Assembly: GCA_032027005.1 (NCBI GenBank)
Contig: JAVSMW010000005.1
Coordinates: 124,001 to 188,000, forward strand
Reading direction: 5' to 3'
Origin: JAVSMW01 sp032027005
GTDB taxonomy: Bacteria; Bacillota; Thermincolia; Thermincolales; UBA2595
DNA: 64,000 nt
Position numbers and translations under genes: made by a program. Of this stretch, positions 36,149 to 46,047 are shown piece after piece (the stretch's first letter is position 1; each line of letters starts with the position of its first letter). The notes beneath the pieces were generated by a model. That model was not told where the DNA came from. It saw nothing but the letters and a program-made list of their open reading frames with translations, and ran no database searches.

Positions 36149-36870
36149 TTCAGAGGATCACTCTCCTTTGGAATGTTTTGGTTTGATCACCTTAAACAAT
36201 TCCGGTTAAGGAGCAGTGATTCCTTTTTTATGCTAAAAATTTTACACTAAAAAAACCATCTTAAAGCCTTGATATTATTAAGTTTTTATAATTTACTTTC
36301 CGAATCTAAGTTAAAAGTATAGAATAAAATAGAGACGCAGAGAGAGAGTGAGTGCTGATACAGTTACTACTCACTCTCCACTCTCCGCTACTTATATGTC
36401 TTCATCATAATCGTCTTTATATACCCCTCCGACCCCTTTCGAGCGGGGGGCGGAAATTTTGCGTGTTTCTCTTAATTTTGCCCAGTGGAATTTTTTGGAC
36501 CACTATAGTTAACCATCTCGCGGTTCATCTCACGGCTGATTCTGCCAACTACTTTTCTTGCCACTTAATCACCCCCTTGTCAAGTCTCTGGCTAGTTTGC
36601 CACTGGCCGCAGATAATAATACACAAGTTCTTCATTCGGTGGCGTCACATAATGGAGGATGGCAAAACAGGAAACGGCGGATCGAGGCGGAGCAAATATG
36701 TTGTAGTACGCTAATTTGTTTTTCCCCGGCACAACGTTAAATCTGCAAATTATATTTCCACCTGTATCATTCTGCCCGATCACATCTCGCCATTAAATCC
36801 AGCATAATATTATCGGTTTTTATTGACCCATCGCTTTTTTCGACATATCATTATAAAAAAACACATAAAA
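36149..36870. other. intergenic region between two transposable elements
   Basis: About 720 bases without a supportable gene. It contains the low-complexity repeat at 36338-36395 and a short minus-strand frame from a GTG near 36566 (starting ARKVVGRISREMNREM, with GGGGGTG upstream) that ends after about 30 codons and could be a gene remnant. Nothing else is recognised. Confidence 0.4.
36338..36395. repeat. low-complexity GAGAGTGAGTG / CTCACTCTCCACTCTCC repeat
   Basis: Complementary words GAGAGTGAGT and ACTCACTCTC face each other about 20 bases apart, so the stretch can form a hairpin. Same word family as 5313-5345 and 16051-16140. Confidence 0.5.
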
Positions 36871-36913
36871 AGAGAAAGAGTCCGTTATGCTTGGCCGCCT
36901 AACACTCTTTCTC
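36871..36913 (-). terminator. hairpin at left side of Tn7-like transposon
   Basis: Arms AGAGAAAGAGT and ACTCTTTCTCT around a 21-base loop, followed on the minus strand by TTTTTAT. It lies just before the first transposon gene and may insulate it. Confidence 0.5.
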
Positions 36914-36955
36914 TTTCTGTTGCTTTGTGCTTTAGCACATTGCACTTCAAAAACT

Positions 36956-37555
36956 ATGATAAGAGCATTTACGGTTTTTTGCAAGCTAAATTTTATTAAA
37001 CTTTCTGCCCAAGAAATGTTTACAGAAGCGATGCTAGACTTTTCAAAAGAAAAGCTGCCAAAGCTGGTTTTCCCCTGTCCCCTTTGCGGGGCAAAACGTC
37101 CCCAATGGTCGGAATTTGCTTCATATACGCGCGATCTTATTTCCTTTGAAAAAGGTTCATCCGTCATCTATACGATTACCGTATCTAGGATAATCTGTTC
37201 ATCCTGCGGCCATACCCATGCCATTCTACCAGAAATTATCATCCCCTACAGTTCTTATAGCCTGATTTTCGTCCTCACCGTCCTGCGTGAATACTATCTG
37301 TCCCATTTGACAGTCCAAGCACTTTGTGACAAATATATGATTGCCACTTCCACACTCTATGCTTGGAAGCGTCTTTTTCAAATCCATAAAAAGCTTTGGC
37401 TCGGCATTCTAGAGGACGCTACCACAAGCGCACTCACTTTCCTTTCTTCATTGCCTTCTCTTACTACCTCAGATGATCTTGCTATCTTCTTCCAACGTTA
37501 TGCCCAATCATTCCTTCAAGGTGTTACCAAAACCGCACACTTTAGTTCGGCCTGA
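36956..37555 (+). CDS. DUF6431-type zinc-ribbon protein of a multi-gene transposon
   Basis: I start at the ATG at 36956 (199 residues) because the longer frame from 36887 runs through a terminator-like hairpin; the true start is uncertain, as no good ribosome site is seen. A zinc-ribbon-like CPLCGAKRPQW and ICSSCGHTHAILPEIIIPYSSYS match DUF6431, followed by a helix-turn-helix-like stretch (LTVQALCDKYMIATSTLYAWKRLF). Genes of this kind precede DDE transposase and ExeA-ATPase genes in clostridial elements and may help choose targets or bind the ends. Confidence 0.7.
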   Translation: MIRAFTVFCKLNFIKLSAQEMFTEAMLDFSKEKLPKLVFPCPLCGAKRPQWSEFASYTRDLISFEKGSSVIYTITVSRIICSSCGHTHAILPEIIIPYSSYSLIFVLTVLREYYLSHLTVQALCDKYMIATSTLYAWKRLFQIHKKLWLGILEDATTSALTFLSSLPSLTTSDDLAIFFQRYAQSFLQGVTKTAHFSSA

Positions 37556-37649
37556 TTAACACGTTTTCTTATTTTTCTCTTTTCACATACCTCCGTCATG
37601 GTCTGAAGCCTGCTGCCGTATTATCATGGTTTTAGGAGGTGTTTCGACT

Positions 37650-38924
37650 ATGAAACGACAATTCAATGACCAATCCGCCATCGATATGGCATACTTCCGC
37701 TTTGCCTTGATTGCCCCCGTCATCCAAGGCATCTTTACCGACCCATCTAAGACTGCTTATTACCGCAGGATCACCGAAAATCAGTTGACCCTGCCTGACG
37801 GTCGAACCATGCGCTACAATCCTAAAACCTTAGAAAAGTGGGAGGAGTATTACCGCAAGCTTGGCATGGATGGCCTGATGCCCAGACAGCGCCGGGATGC
37901 CGGGAAGCCACGCGTCCTTAACGAACAAGCTATTTCTGAAATCTATCGTCTTAAGAAGAAGTTTCCCCGGATCAACGCAACCCTCATCTACCATAAGCTT
38001 GTTGAGGATGGCTTCATCAACCAGTCCGATGTTTCTGTTTCTAGCGTCCAGCGTTTTATCAAGCATAACGACTTAAGGACTGCTGTTAACCCCAACCAGA
38101 AAGACCGTAAAGCTTTTGAGGAGGCCTATCCTGGCGGCATGTATCAAGCCGACACCTCTTACACCACCTATATCAAGGAGGATGGTAAGCCCAGGCGCAC
38201 TTATCTTATCCATGTAGTAGATGATAATTCCCGCCTAATTGTCGGTGCCCGGTTCTTTTACAACGACAATGCCTATAATTTCCAGCTCGTCTTGAAGGAA
38301 GCCATTGCCCGCTATGGGCTCTGTAACAAACTCTATCTCGATAATGGCTCAACCTATGCCAATGCACAGCTTTCATTAATCTGTGGATCTCTCGGCATTG
38401 TCAAAATCCATACACCTATTCGCGATGGCGCTTCCAAAGCCAAGGTAGAAAGAAGCTTTCGAACCATTAAGGATACTTGGCTCAATGGTTTTGATCCTTC
38501 TGAAGTCTCTTCCCTTGAAGAACTTAATCGCCTGCTTGCCGAATATGTCCGTAAACGCAACACCACTTTCAACCGCACCATCGGTGAAACGCCCATAGAA
38601 CGCTACCAGCGGAGCATTAACCATGTCCGTCTTCCTAAAAGCCAGGAATGGCTTAATGAATGCTTTATGAACCGCATTACCAGAAGGGTCAACCTTGACG
38701 CTACAGTTTCCATTGGCTCTTTTTATTATGATGTCCCCATGCAGTTCATCCGGTCCAAAGTCGAGATCCGCTACCTTCCCGACTGTATGCAAGATGCCTA
38801 TATCTTTTTTGAGGGCAATCATTATCCGATCCGTCCCACTAACCGCGTGGAAAATGGGCGTACTAAGCGCAATAATGCTCATGCCATTGATTATTCGAAG
38901 ATGGGAGGCCCCACTGATGTTTAA
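37650..38924 (+). CDS. Mu/TnsB-like DDE transposase
   Basis: 424 residues from the ATG at 37650, with AGGAGGTG upstream. An N-terminal helix-turn-helix region is followed by an RNase H-like core with catalytic residues in YQADTSYT (Asp), KLYLDNGSTYA (Asp) and ASKAKVERSFRT (Glu), then a beta-barrel Mu C-terminal-like part. The stop overlaps the start of the ATPase gene. It carries out strand transfer of the element, with the ATPase as regulator. Confidence 0.88.
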   Translation: MKRQFNDQSAIDMAYFRFALIAPVIQGIFTDPSKTAYYRRITENQLTLPDGRTMRYNPKTLEKWEEYYRKLGMDGLMPRQRRDAGKPRVLNEQAISEIYRLKKKFPRINATLIYHKLVEDGFINQSDVSVSSVQRFIKHNDLRTAVNPNQKDRKAFEEAYPGGMYQADTSYTTYIKEDGKPRRTYLIHVVDDNSRLIVGARFFYNDNAYNFQLVLKEAIARYGLCNKLYLDNGSTYANAQLSLICGSLGIVKIHTPIRDGASKAKVERSFRTIKDTWLNGFDPSEVSSLEELNRLLAEYVRKRNTTFNRTIGETPIERYQRSINHVRLPKSQEWLNECFMNRITRRVNLDATVSIGSFYYDVPMQFIRSKVEIRYLPDCMQDAYIFFEGNHYPIRPTNRVENGRTKRNNAHAIDYSKMGGPTDV

Positions 38925-39681
38925 ATCTTTTTACGGTCTTACCTTTAATCCCTTTGATAAGTCTCTTCCCGAAAGCCATGCCTTTAAATCTAGAGACTAT
39001 CAACAGATGCTTTCCCGTCTTGATTATCTCAAAAATACCCGCGGTATCGGTCTTTTTACCGCCCCACCCGGCATGGGCAAAACCTTTGCTTTGCGCTGTT
39101 TTGCTAAAAACTTGAATCCTAACCTATTTCAGCTTTCCTACGTCTGTCTCTCGACAGTCAGTGTTTCTGAATTCTACCATCTGTTCTCCTTCGAACTTGG
39201 TTTAGATTACAGTGCTAAGAAAAGCGTGATGTTTAGAAATATCCAAGAACGACTTTTTCATCTGTTAAAGGAGAAACGTAAGACCTTTATTCTTGTTATC
39301 GATGAAAGCCAGTACTTAAACGCCGGGATCTTTCGAGATATTAAGATGCTCATGAATGTCCATTTCGATAGCCTGGACTGCTTTGCTCTTATCTTCATCG
39401 GTCAGCCCTACCTCGCCTCTATCCTAGAAAAACCGGTTCATGAATCTCTCAAACAGCGCATCGTCGTTCATTACAACTATGAGGGGCTTTCCTCAGATGA
39501 AGCAAAAGATTACATTTACTCCCGGATCGAAGCCGCAGGTGCTGCTCACACTCTAATAAATGAAGCCGCTGTTCATGCCGTCGCTAACTTTTGCCAAGGC
39601 ACGCCACGCCTCATCAACAGCCTCATGACAGATGCATTGATTCTTGGGGACACAATTGCAGAAAACCACCATCGATACTGA
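38917..39681 (+). CDS. ExeA/TnsC-like AAA ATPase of the transposon
   Basis: 254 residues; ATG at 38917 overlaps the transposase end by eight bases, indicating translational coupling. Starts with MFKSFYGLTFNPFDK, typical of ExeA-family ATPases. Walker A is APPGMGKTFAL and Walker B is FILVIDESQYL. Such proteins choose target DNA and activate the transposase in Tn7-, Mu- and IS21-like systems. Confidence 0.88.
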   Translation: MFKSFYGLTFNPFDKSLPESHAFKSRDYQQMLSRLDYLKNTRGIGLFTAPPGMGKTFALRCFAKNLNPNLFQLSYVCLSTVSVSEFYHLFSFELGLDYSAKKSVMFRNIQERLFHLLKEKRKTFILVIDESQYLNAGIFRDIKMLMNVHFDSLDCFALIFIGQPYLASILEKPVHESLKQRIVVHYNYEGLSSDEAKDYIYSRIEAAGAAHTLINEAAVHAVANFCQGTPRLINSLMTDALILGDTIAENHHRY

Positions 39682-39733
39682 AATTATTCTAGCAGCCAGC
39701 AACAATCTAGCTCTACGTTAAGGAGGTTCATTT

Positions 39734-40066
39734 ATGTCTATACAATCGTTTTCCCCTGTCCAATTTCATTGTTACGAAAAGATTGGCGATTGCTTTGAAA
39801 GTTGGCCCGGCACCGTTACTCGTCTTGTCAATCATGGCAGTCACTATGAAATCTATATCAGCAGCCGTAGTGGATTTACCTTTATTGTTGGTAAATATAT
39901 AAATGGCGGTTTCATCAGTATCCCTGCTTTTAATGTGGGGTCTGATCTCGCCGATTATGACGATTACTTCTGGAACAATGAGCACCTTGCTTTAATCATG
40001 AATCGGGCAGATGCCGCCACTGTCGCTGAAGCATTGCGTACGCTCAGTACTAACAAGTTTATATAA
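39734..40066 (+). CDS. small accessory protein of the transposon
   Basis: 110 residues with AAGGAGG upstream of the ATG. It is acidic and aromatic-rich with no motif I can name. Position directly after the ATPase and before the right-end repeats suggests that it belongs to the element. Confidence 0.65.
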   Translation: MSIQSFSPVQFHCYEKIGDCFESWPGTVTRLVNHGSHYEIYISSRSGFTFIVGKYINGGFISIPAFNVGSDLADYDDYFWNNEHLALIMNRADAATVAEALRTLSTNKFI

Positions 40067-40122
40067 CTTATCCTCTGACCAGGGTGCTTGCATCATGGTC
40101 GTTCTTATTTCTTCTGCAAAAA

Positions 40123-40254
40123 TGTGCAGTTTTCACGATAACATTGTGCTGTATCGAATAATTAAGTGCTGTTTTCCTAAACTTCATAGGAATTTTAATC
40201 TGCTGTTTGACCCGATGTCAAAGTGCCGTTCTACAAAATATGTGACAATGACAG
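40123..40254. repeat. right-end repeat array of the Tn7-like transposon
   Basis: Five spaced copies of a motif close to WGTGCNGTTNT start at about 40123, 40145, 40165, 40200 and 40221, all in the same direction, ending in TATGTGACAATGACAG. Such arrays are transposase-binding sites at ends of Tn7/Mu-like elements. The matching left end was not found with confidence. Confidence 0.6.
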
Positions 40255-40356
40255 AACATACGTTTGCACTCCCTTCCTTTTTATGGTATAATAGCCGTAG
40301 TACAACAGAATAGGCGCAGGGTGGGCGGTCATAACCCCGAAAGGGGGTGATGACTA

Positions 40357-40443
40357 TTGACAATATTTGAAGCATTCACTTTGATGATCTCGTTCTCCAC
40401 GTTAATTGTAGCAATAATTACTGTTACGCAACGAAAAAAGTAG
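40357..40443 (+). CDS. type I toxin, putative holin-like (Hol_Tox)
   Basis: 28 residues from a TTG at 40357 with GGGGGTG seven bases upstream. The peptide begins MTIFEAFTLMISFSTLIVA and has one membrane helix with a basic C-terminus, matching the Hol_Tox family (FEALMLMISFGTLI-type). Members are membrane-depolarising toxins controlled by an antisense RNA. A terminator follows the gene; a second terminator at 40515-40549 may end a longer transcript. Confidence 0.75.
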   Translation: MTIFEAFTLMISFSTLIVAIITVTQRKK

Positions 40444-40472
40444 CCCTCCCTGCAAGGTAGACTACTTTTCTC
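40436..40472. terminator. terminator of toxin mRNA
   Basis: AAAAGTAG/CTACTTTT arms with an 18-base structured loop, overlapping the toxin stop codon; the A and T ends allow function in either direction. Confidence 0.55.
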
Positions 40473-40514
40473 TACTTATCCTATGACCGCTCATCATATG
40501 CGGGAGTTGTACCA

Positions 40515-40549
40515 TAGTCGGGATGCTTGTTTCATCCCGGCTATTTTAT
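40515..40549 (+). terminator. second terminator in toxin locus
   Basis: Stem TAGTCGGGAT/ATCCCGGCTA with a nine-base loop followed by TTTTATTTT. Confidence 0.75.
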
Positions 40550-40766
40550 TTTACTCCCTGCCTATATGTAATTATACACAAAAATGTGGAAAAACACAAC
40601 AAGTGCTTCTGAAGTTAAATAAAGTTAAACACAATTAAATACAGGGCCACGTCAAAGTCATGCCTAACCCAGACACAGCGCGATCTGTGAAATAATAGTG
40701 GCTTTTTTCTTTATGGACTGGTAAAATAGAGTCAAAAAAATCATACGGTCCATAAAGGAGTATATC

Positions 40767-42511
40767 GTGGGGACACAAACTGAATTGAAAGAGCTAGTCG
40801 TTCGACCCATACTTCCTCAGGAAGAGGCAGAATGGAATCGGTTGATGGCAACCCATCATTACTTGGGTTTTAAAAAGTTAGTCGGTGAATCCATTAAGTA
40901 CATCGCGGAGATTCGGAATCAGTGGGTCGCTCTCTTAGGATGGGGTACAGCTGCCTTTAAGTGCAGTTCCCGGGACGAATGGATAGGCTGGTCTAGAGAG
41001 CAACAGTGGAAACGCCTAGTGTTTATTGCCAATAACCTGCGATTTCTCATATTACCGGAGATTCGCATTCCCAATCTAGCTTCGAAGGTTCTATCAATGA
41101 ATCTGAAAAGGATATCCGACGATTGGCAGACGCTTTTCGGGCATTCCATTGTTATGGCTGAAACATTTGTGGATCACTCCCGGTTTGAGGGTACGTGTTA
41201 TCGAGCAGCTGGATGGATTCCTTTGGGGCAAACAAGTGGCTACGGCCGAAATGCTGGCCGATACTACTATCACGGGACCCCCAAAACCATCTACGTTTAT
41301 CCGATGCACCGAAAAACGCGAGAACTGCTATCCGCTCCATTTTTGGCACCGGAACTGAATGGAGGCCGACAACCCATGGTTGATTTGAACGCGATGAACT
41401 TTGAGCAAACGAATACCTTGATGAAACGGCTTGGACGGTTGAAAGACCCACGCAAAGCTCGTGGAATTCGACACAGCGTTACCTCAACCCTAGCCGTGGC
41501 TATATGTGCCATCTTGTCGGGATCACGGAGTTTTGCGGCGATCGGTGAATGGGCTAGCGACTTATCCCAGGAACTTTTGAGGCNCNNACTCTNTCNAGAT
41601 TATCCTGAAAAGCGAAAGTATATTGCCCCAAGTGAACCAACCCTCCGGAGGCACTTGCAGAGCATAGATGCTAATGAACTTGATCGGATCGTCAATGAAT
41701 GGCTTGTTGAGCAAAGCGATCCGGAAGCGATAGCTGTAGACGGTAAAACGCTAAGAGGCGCAAAAAAAGCTGGAGGGGAAACCGGTCCATTTGTTATCGG
41801 CTTTAATCCACAAAGAAGGTGTGGTGATTGCTCAAAAATCGGTTGGCGAAAAAACTAATGAAATTACTGAGTTTCAATCACTTTTGGATAATTTGGATCT
41901 GAGTGGNAAAGGTCGTAACCGCTGATGCAATGCATACGCAAGTAGCCCATGCCAACTATCTCGTTGAAACAAAAAAAAGCGGATTATCTCTTCACTGTTA
42001 AAGGGAATCAAGGCACCTTGGAAAAAGCCATTGAGGACTTGGACGATGAAGATTTTTCCCCCTAAGTATGTAACAACCGAAAAAGGTCATGGGCGTATTG
42101 AAGTGCGAAAANTCCAAACGAGCACTGTATTAAATGATTATGTTACGTTTCCTCACGTTGCTCAGGTTTTTCGAATTGAGCGCATCACGTCCGATTTACA
42201 GGGAAACTTAATCCATCAAGAAATGGTTTATGGAGTGANCCAGCCTATCTGCCCAGAAAGCTGATCCTCAACGATTGTTAACTCTAAATCGTGGACACTG
42301 GTGCATAGAAAACCGTTTGCACNGGGTACGGGACGTAACGTTTGATGAAGACCGTTCACAGATTCGTGTTCACAAAGGCCCTCAAGTTATGGCTACCCTT
42401 CGAAATTTGGTGATCAGTCTATTTCGGTTAAACAATAAGCAAAATATTGCTCAAACTTTGCGGCAGTGCGGTCGGAAGGTAGAACGAGCCCTAGCTTATC
42501 TTGGTCTATAA
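40767..42511 (+). pseudogene. ISAs1-type transposase with N-terminal DruA/DUF4338 domain, interrupted
   Basis: Starts at a GTG (40767) after AAAGGAG. Residues 1-185 match the DUF4338/DruA fold (EEAEWNRLMATHHYLGFKKL, and SRFEGTCYRAAGWIPLGQT). From about residue 205 an ISAs1-type DDE transposase follows (LKDPRKARGIRHSVTSTLAV, then EAIAVDGKTLRGAKK). The frame breaks near 41800 and again near 41905-42240, with unread bases at 41583-41598 and several single N, so part of the damage may be sequencing error. The C-terminal part (WCIENRLH..VRDVTFDEDRS) runs to 42511. Confidence 0.8.
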
Positions 42512-42588
42512 TCTTTGAAATAGCTATGAAGCTTCTTTTCTNTGACAAGAACTCCTATCGTTTTCGGTTATAACGGAGACGTTTTTTA

Positions 42589-43869
42589 AAAAATTAGTTG
42601 AGTAATTGGATATCTCTGTTTACTGACTTTGACGGAGACCTGGGGNTNNNTNNNNTNTTGNGNAGNCGGTAATTTAGNCANGNNCTCGCTGNNCNTGNAG
42701 NNNTNTTNTCNCNATGCANCTGANANTATNANAAGNCNCNNNTCANNANNNNCAGTNNNGCANNTGNANNTATACGCNCCGATAGNCNNNANAANNNCAT
42801 GNNTNAACCAAACATAAAAGGTCCAATCCCAATCCCGGCATCTAAAAACAGGAAAAAGGTAGAGTTGGCCAGTCCCATGCGGTGAGGTGGAGTTACCTTG
42901 ACGGCGGATTGTCTGGCAGCTGGACTGTACCGTGCCCAGTCCCAGGCCAATTAAGGCCCCGGCCAATAACAGGGTGTACCCAATGTGGGCTTGGCTGATG
43001 ATAATTATTCCCACCATATAAATAAACATTGCCGGATACATCACAAAATTTTCGCCTCTTGTATCAAATAAACGGCCGGTAACCGGCCTGGATAACAAAA
43101 TCGTGGCAGAATACACGATAAAGAAGAAACTGGCAGCTTCCACCACCTGGATTTCTTTGGCATAGGCCGGGAGAAAGGTAAGAATACTGGCGTAACAGGA
43201 ATAGGCTACGGCACAAACCGATTGATATGGGGATAGCCTTGGTTCAAAGAAACTGGCAAATTTGAATTCTTTAAGGTCCTGCAGTTCTTCCTGCGTCAGC
43301 TTAATTCGGGTACTGCTACAAAAGAACGCCATCAGGAGACTTAAGACCACAGAAATTGTATGGGCCAGAATATGAGATTAAAATTTTCATACTGTAATAA
43401 GACCATAGCTAAAAATGGGCCAATAGCCGCACCAAAAGTTCCGCTCAGGGCATAATAGCCTATCCCTTCACCGCGTCTCTCATTGGGGATAACCTTCGCC
43501 ACAATGGTCCCTGTTGTTGTGCTGGAAATACCAAAGGCAGCCCCATTAATAAAGCGGAATAAATACAAGAGCAAAACGTTATGCACTTGAAAATACAGTA
43601 ACGCCATGACCAAACTTAAGATTAATCCTATATACAGCGTCTTTTTACGGCCTATTCTTTCAATCCATCTACCGGACCACAGTCTTCCAAGCAATACCCC
43701 AATAACAAATATGCTGGAAGTAAAACCAGCTTTACTGGGTGACGACTTTAGACTTTCATAGCAAACACAGACATGGTCACGATTAACAAATAAAAGTTTT
43801 AACACCACTGAGAAATTTTACTAAGGAAACAAGTGAAAAATCCTTGGTAAATAAATGGGGTTTATTCAT
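42589..43869 (-). pseudogene. MFS drug-efflux-type transporter, frameshifted
   Basis: ATG at 43869 after GGGGGG reads MNKPHLFTKDFSLVSLVKFL, then shifts frame near 43800 and again near 43345 and 42930. The pieces together give the usual 12-helix MFS with GVLLGRLWSGRWIERIGRKKTL (motif A) and SRPVTGRLFDTRGENFV. The last 200 bases lie in an N-rich stretch, so the C-terminus is unreadable. The frameshifts may be biological or read errors. Confidence 0.8.
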
Positions 43870-43975
43870 TCTTCTGCCCCCCTTCCCATATTTTAATTAT
43901 GACTACCCGCAAAGCAGGTGTTTTTCCTTGTACAATAAAAGTACCTCTAGCAGACTCTGCTAAGAGGTGCTCACT

Positions 43976-44291
43976 TTATTCCACAAACACAGCTGTTCCG
44001 CTCACCGCTACCATTAGCATGCCATCCCTGATGACCTCATAGTCGACGTCAATACCTACTACTGCGTTGGCCCCAAGCCGCAGAGCCCGGTCTGACATTT
44101 CTCCCATGGCAATGTTGCGGGCCTCTACTAATTTGGATTCGTAAGCCCCGGAACGTCCGCCAACAATGTCAGTGATACTGGCAAACAAATCCCGGACTAA
44201 CGTTTGCCCCCATGATAGCCTCACCGGCAGTAACGCCAAGGTACTTGGTGATAGTCTTGCCCTCGATGTTAGGGGTCGTTGTTAAAATCAC
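43976..44291 (-). pseudogene. YbjQ/UPF0145 family protein, frameshifted
   Basis: GTG at 44291 with GGAGAGG upstream starts LTTTPNIEGKTITKYLGVTAGEAIMGAN, the family N-terminus. After a one-base shift near 44205 it continues as VRDLFASITDIVGGRSGAYES to the normal C-terminus. YbjQ-like proteins form pentamers and may bind metal. Otherwise complete. Confidence 0.85.
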
Positions 44292-44319
44292 TTTAAACAC
44301 CTCTCCTTTTATTTCCATT

Positions 44320-45103
44320 CTACCTTCGCTTTTTTTGCCGAGGTACGGTCCGCAGATAATTAACTGCGGGATAACCTATGGCCAAAGCAGCAGTCATACT
44401 ATAGTGCCTGTCAATCCCGAGCATTTCACTCAGCTCGGTTTCATTGTTGACTGCTCGTGTAAACAGCCCAATAAAACATGCTCCCAGCCCAAAGCATTGG
44501 CCATCAGTTCCATGCGGGAAGCGGCCAGCGCAGCGTTGATATTATTATTGGCCTTATGCCCCAGGACAGCTATAACTGCCGGTGCATGATGAAAAAGGAA
44601 ATCTTTGTTTTGCTTGGCCGCTTCATAGATGCGCATATTTGTATCATGGTAAGGATCGTCAGGAAATTCCACAGCCATTTTATACAAAGCGTCTACGGCC
44701 AGCTTTCTGGCATCCTCTAACTGATCCTGCAGCACAATATACCGGACAGTTTGATTATTCGCCGTTGTAGGACTGTACCGGCCTGCTTCAATAATCTTCT
44801 CCAGCTTTTCTTTCTCCACAGGTATCCCTTTAAACTGGCGGTGCTTCTGCGATATTGCATAAACCCGAATAACTGGTCCTGGTCTACCTGCATGACCTGA
44901 GGATTATAAACCAATGTCTCAGACATGTCATATTTGTTTACTGTAATTGCCTCCCGTGGGCAGACGGCGGCACAATGTCCACAGGAAAGGCAGTCGCAAT
45001 GAGTGATTACAGCTGTTTTGTCTTTAATCTCAATAAGCTTGGTAAAACAATCCCTGGCGCATAGGCCGCAGCCATTACAAATCTCGTTGTCAATGGTGAT
45101 CAT
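44320..45103 (-). pseudogene. ferredoxin-nitroreductase fusion, frameshifted
   Basis: Residues 1-60 hold two 4Fe-4S motifs (CNGCGLCARDC and CDCLSCGHCAAVCP), followed by an FMN nitroreductase domain (RRSTASFKG, then EAGRYSPTTANNQTVRYIVLQ). Frame changes near 44820 and 44465 split it into three pieces that together give a full-length protein ending at 44320. Such fusions reduce nitro or quinone compounds using ferredoxin-like electron transfer. Confidence 0.85.
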
Positions 45104-45184
45104 TGCTAATGGCTCCTTTCTTATGACATTACTTTACAGCTATGATGATAGCGCTTAGGCAGGGCATGATAATGTCCCGTACCC

Positions 45185-45680
45185 TCAGCTAAAAGCCCCG
45201 GCCAGCTTGGGTGAAACCTCTGTGACTACCTTGCCGGGCACTCCAAGGACCAGGCTTTTGGGGGAATTACCGTGTTGGGGCCGGAACTACCGAGCCTGCT
45301 CCAACTAAAGAGCCACTTCCGATAATAGAGTCATCCAGGATAACGGCATTTATTCCACTGTCACATGTTCTTCCAGGGTCGGTGAGTGCAGAACCGCCCC
45401 ATGACCGATATGACTGTCCGGCCTAAGGTTGCCTTTCCGCCAACGTTGGCATGAATAACACAATTATCCTGAACATTAGAGCCTGCCCCGATAACAATAG
45501 ACCCCCAGTCTCCGCGAATCCGTGCCCCAGGCCAATATAACAGTTTTCACCTATCACCACATCCCCGATAATGGTGGCCTCCGGGTCGATATAAGTCGTT
45601 GGATGAATTTGCGGTCGTTTGCCCTCAAATTCGTAAATTGCCAGATTATGTACCCCCCATGGTTCAATGTTTTCCGTGTT
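45185..45680 (-). pseudogene. gamma-carbonic-anhydrase-like hexapeptide protein, frameshifted
   Basis: Readable pieces include WGVHNLAIYEFEGKRPQIHP, TTYIDPEATIIGDVVIGENC, then in a new frame ARIRGDWGSIVIGAGSNVQD and NCVIHANVGGKATLG, and finally NTVIPPKSLVLGVPGKVV. These are the left-handed beta-helix repeats of the gamma-carbonic anhydrase (YrdA/CaiE) family. At least four frame changes occur in 500 bases. Confidence 0.8.
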
Positions 45681-45690
45681 TCATCTATAA

Positions 45691-45725
45691 AAAAATCGAC
45701 TGATGCAAGTCAGTCGTTTTTTTTT
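45691..45725 (-). terminator. intrinsic terminator
   Basis: Stem CGACTGA/TCAGTCG with A and T runs on both sides, 20 bases after the small HTH gene; can act in both directions. Confidence 0.75.
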
Positions 45726-45742
45726 TGCATTCCAGACACATT

Positions 45743-45922
45743 TTATTTTTTAATTTCCCAAAAACATCTCTTAGGAGAAACTATTTTTTCCTCTTTTTTC
45801 AGCTTATTCATCACTTTGTCCACTTCTTTTCTGTCAACACCGGTTTCCGTAGCAATCTTCCCTGCATTGACAGGCTCTTCGACCTTACTTAAATAATCCA
45901 GAATTACCTCATAACTATCCAT
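45743..45922 (-). CDS. small winged-helix DNA-binding protein
   Basis: 59 residues from an ATG at 45922, with AAGGAAGG upstream. The sequence (VEEPVNAGKIATETGVDRKE, then KKEEKIVSPKRCFWEI) reads as a compact helix-turn-helix/winged-helix domain as in MarR- or DprA-C-like small regulators. The gene is intact although its neighbours are broken. Target unknown. Confidence 0.75.
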   Translation of the reverse strand: MDSYEVILDYLSKVEEPVNAGKIATETGVDRKEVDKVMNKLKKEEKIVSPKRCFWEIKK

Positions 45923-46047
45923 TCGTTTATCCTTCCTTTCCTGATGTCAGATTTTATCCTTCGATGGCTAACCGCCACTTTATACTATATTATATCCATG
46001 CTTCCCGGTGCCTTACAATTTTATGTCACAACTAAATTATTGCAACA

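Larger units (their letters stand above)
40324..40492. repeat. inverted repeat around the toxin locus
   Basis: GGGCGGTCATA at 40322-40332 and TATGACCGCTC at 40482-40492 flank the toxin gene as complementary arms, so the mRNA ends can pair over a long range, as reported for type I toxin mRNAs. Confidence 0.55.

Noticed and set aside
36592..36783. 63-codon minus-strand frame between the transposable elements
   Set aside because: No ribosome site, no recognisable domain, and composition like non-coding DNA.
40767..41858. Druantia anti-phage defence system
   Set aside because: The DruA-like domain is fused to a transposase, and no druB-druE genes are present.
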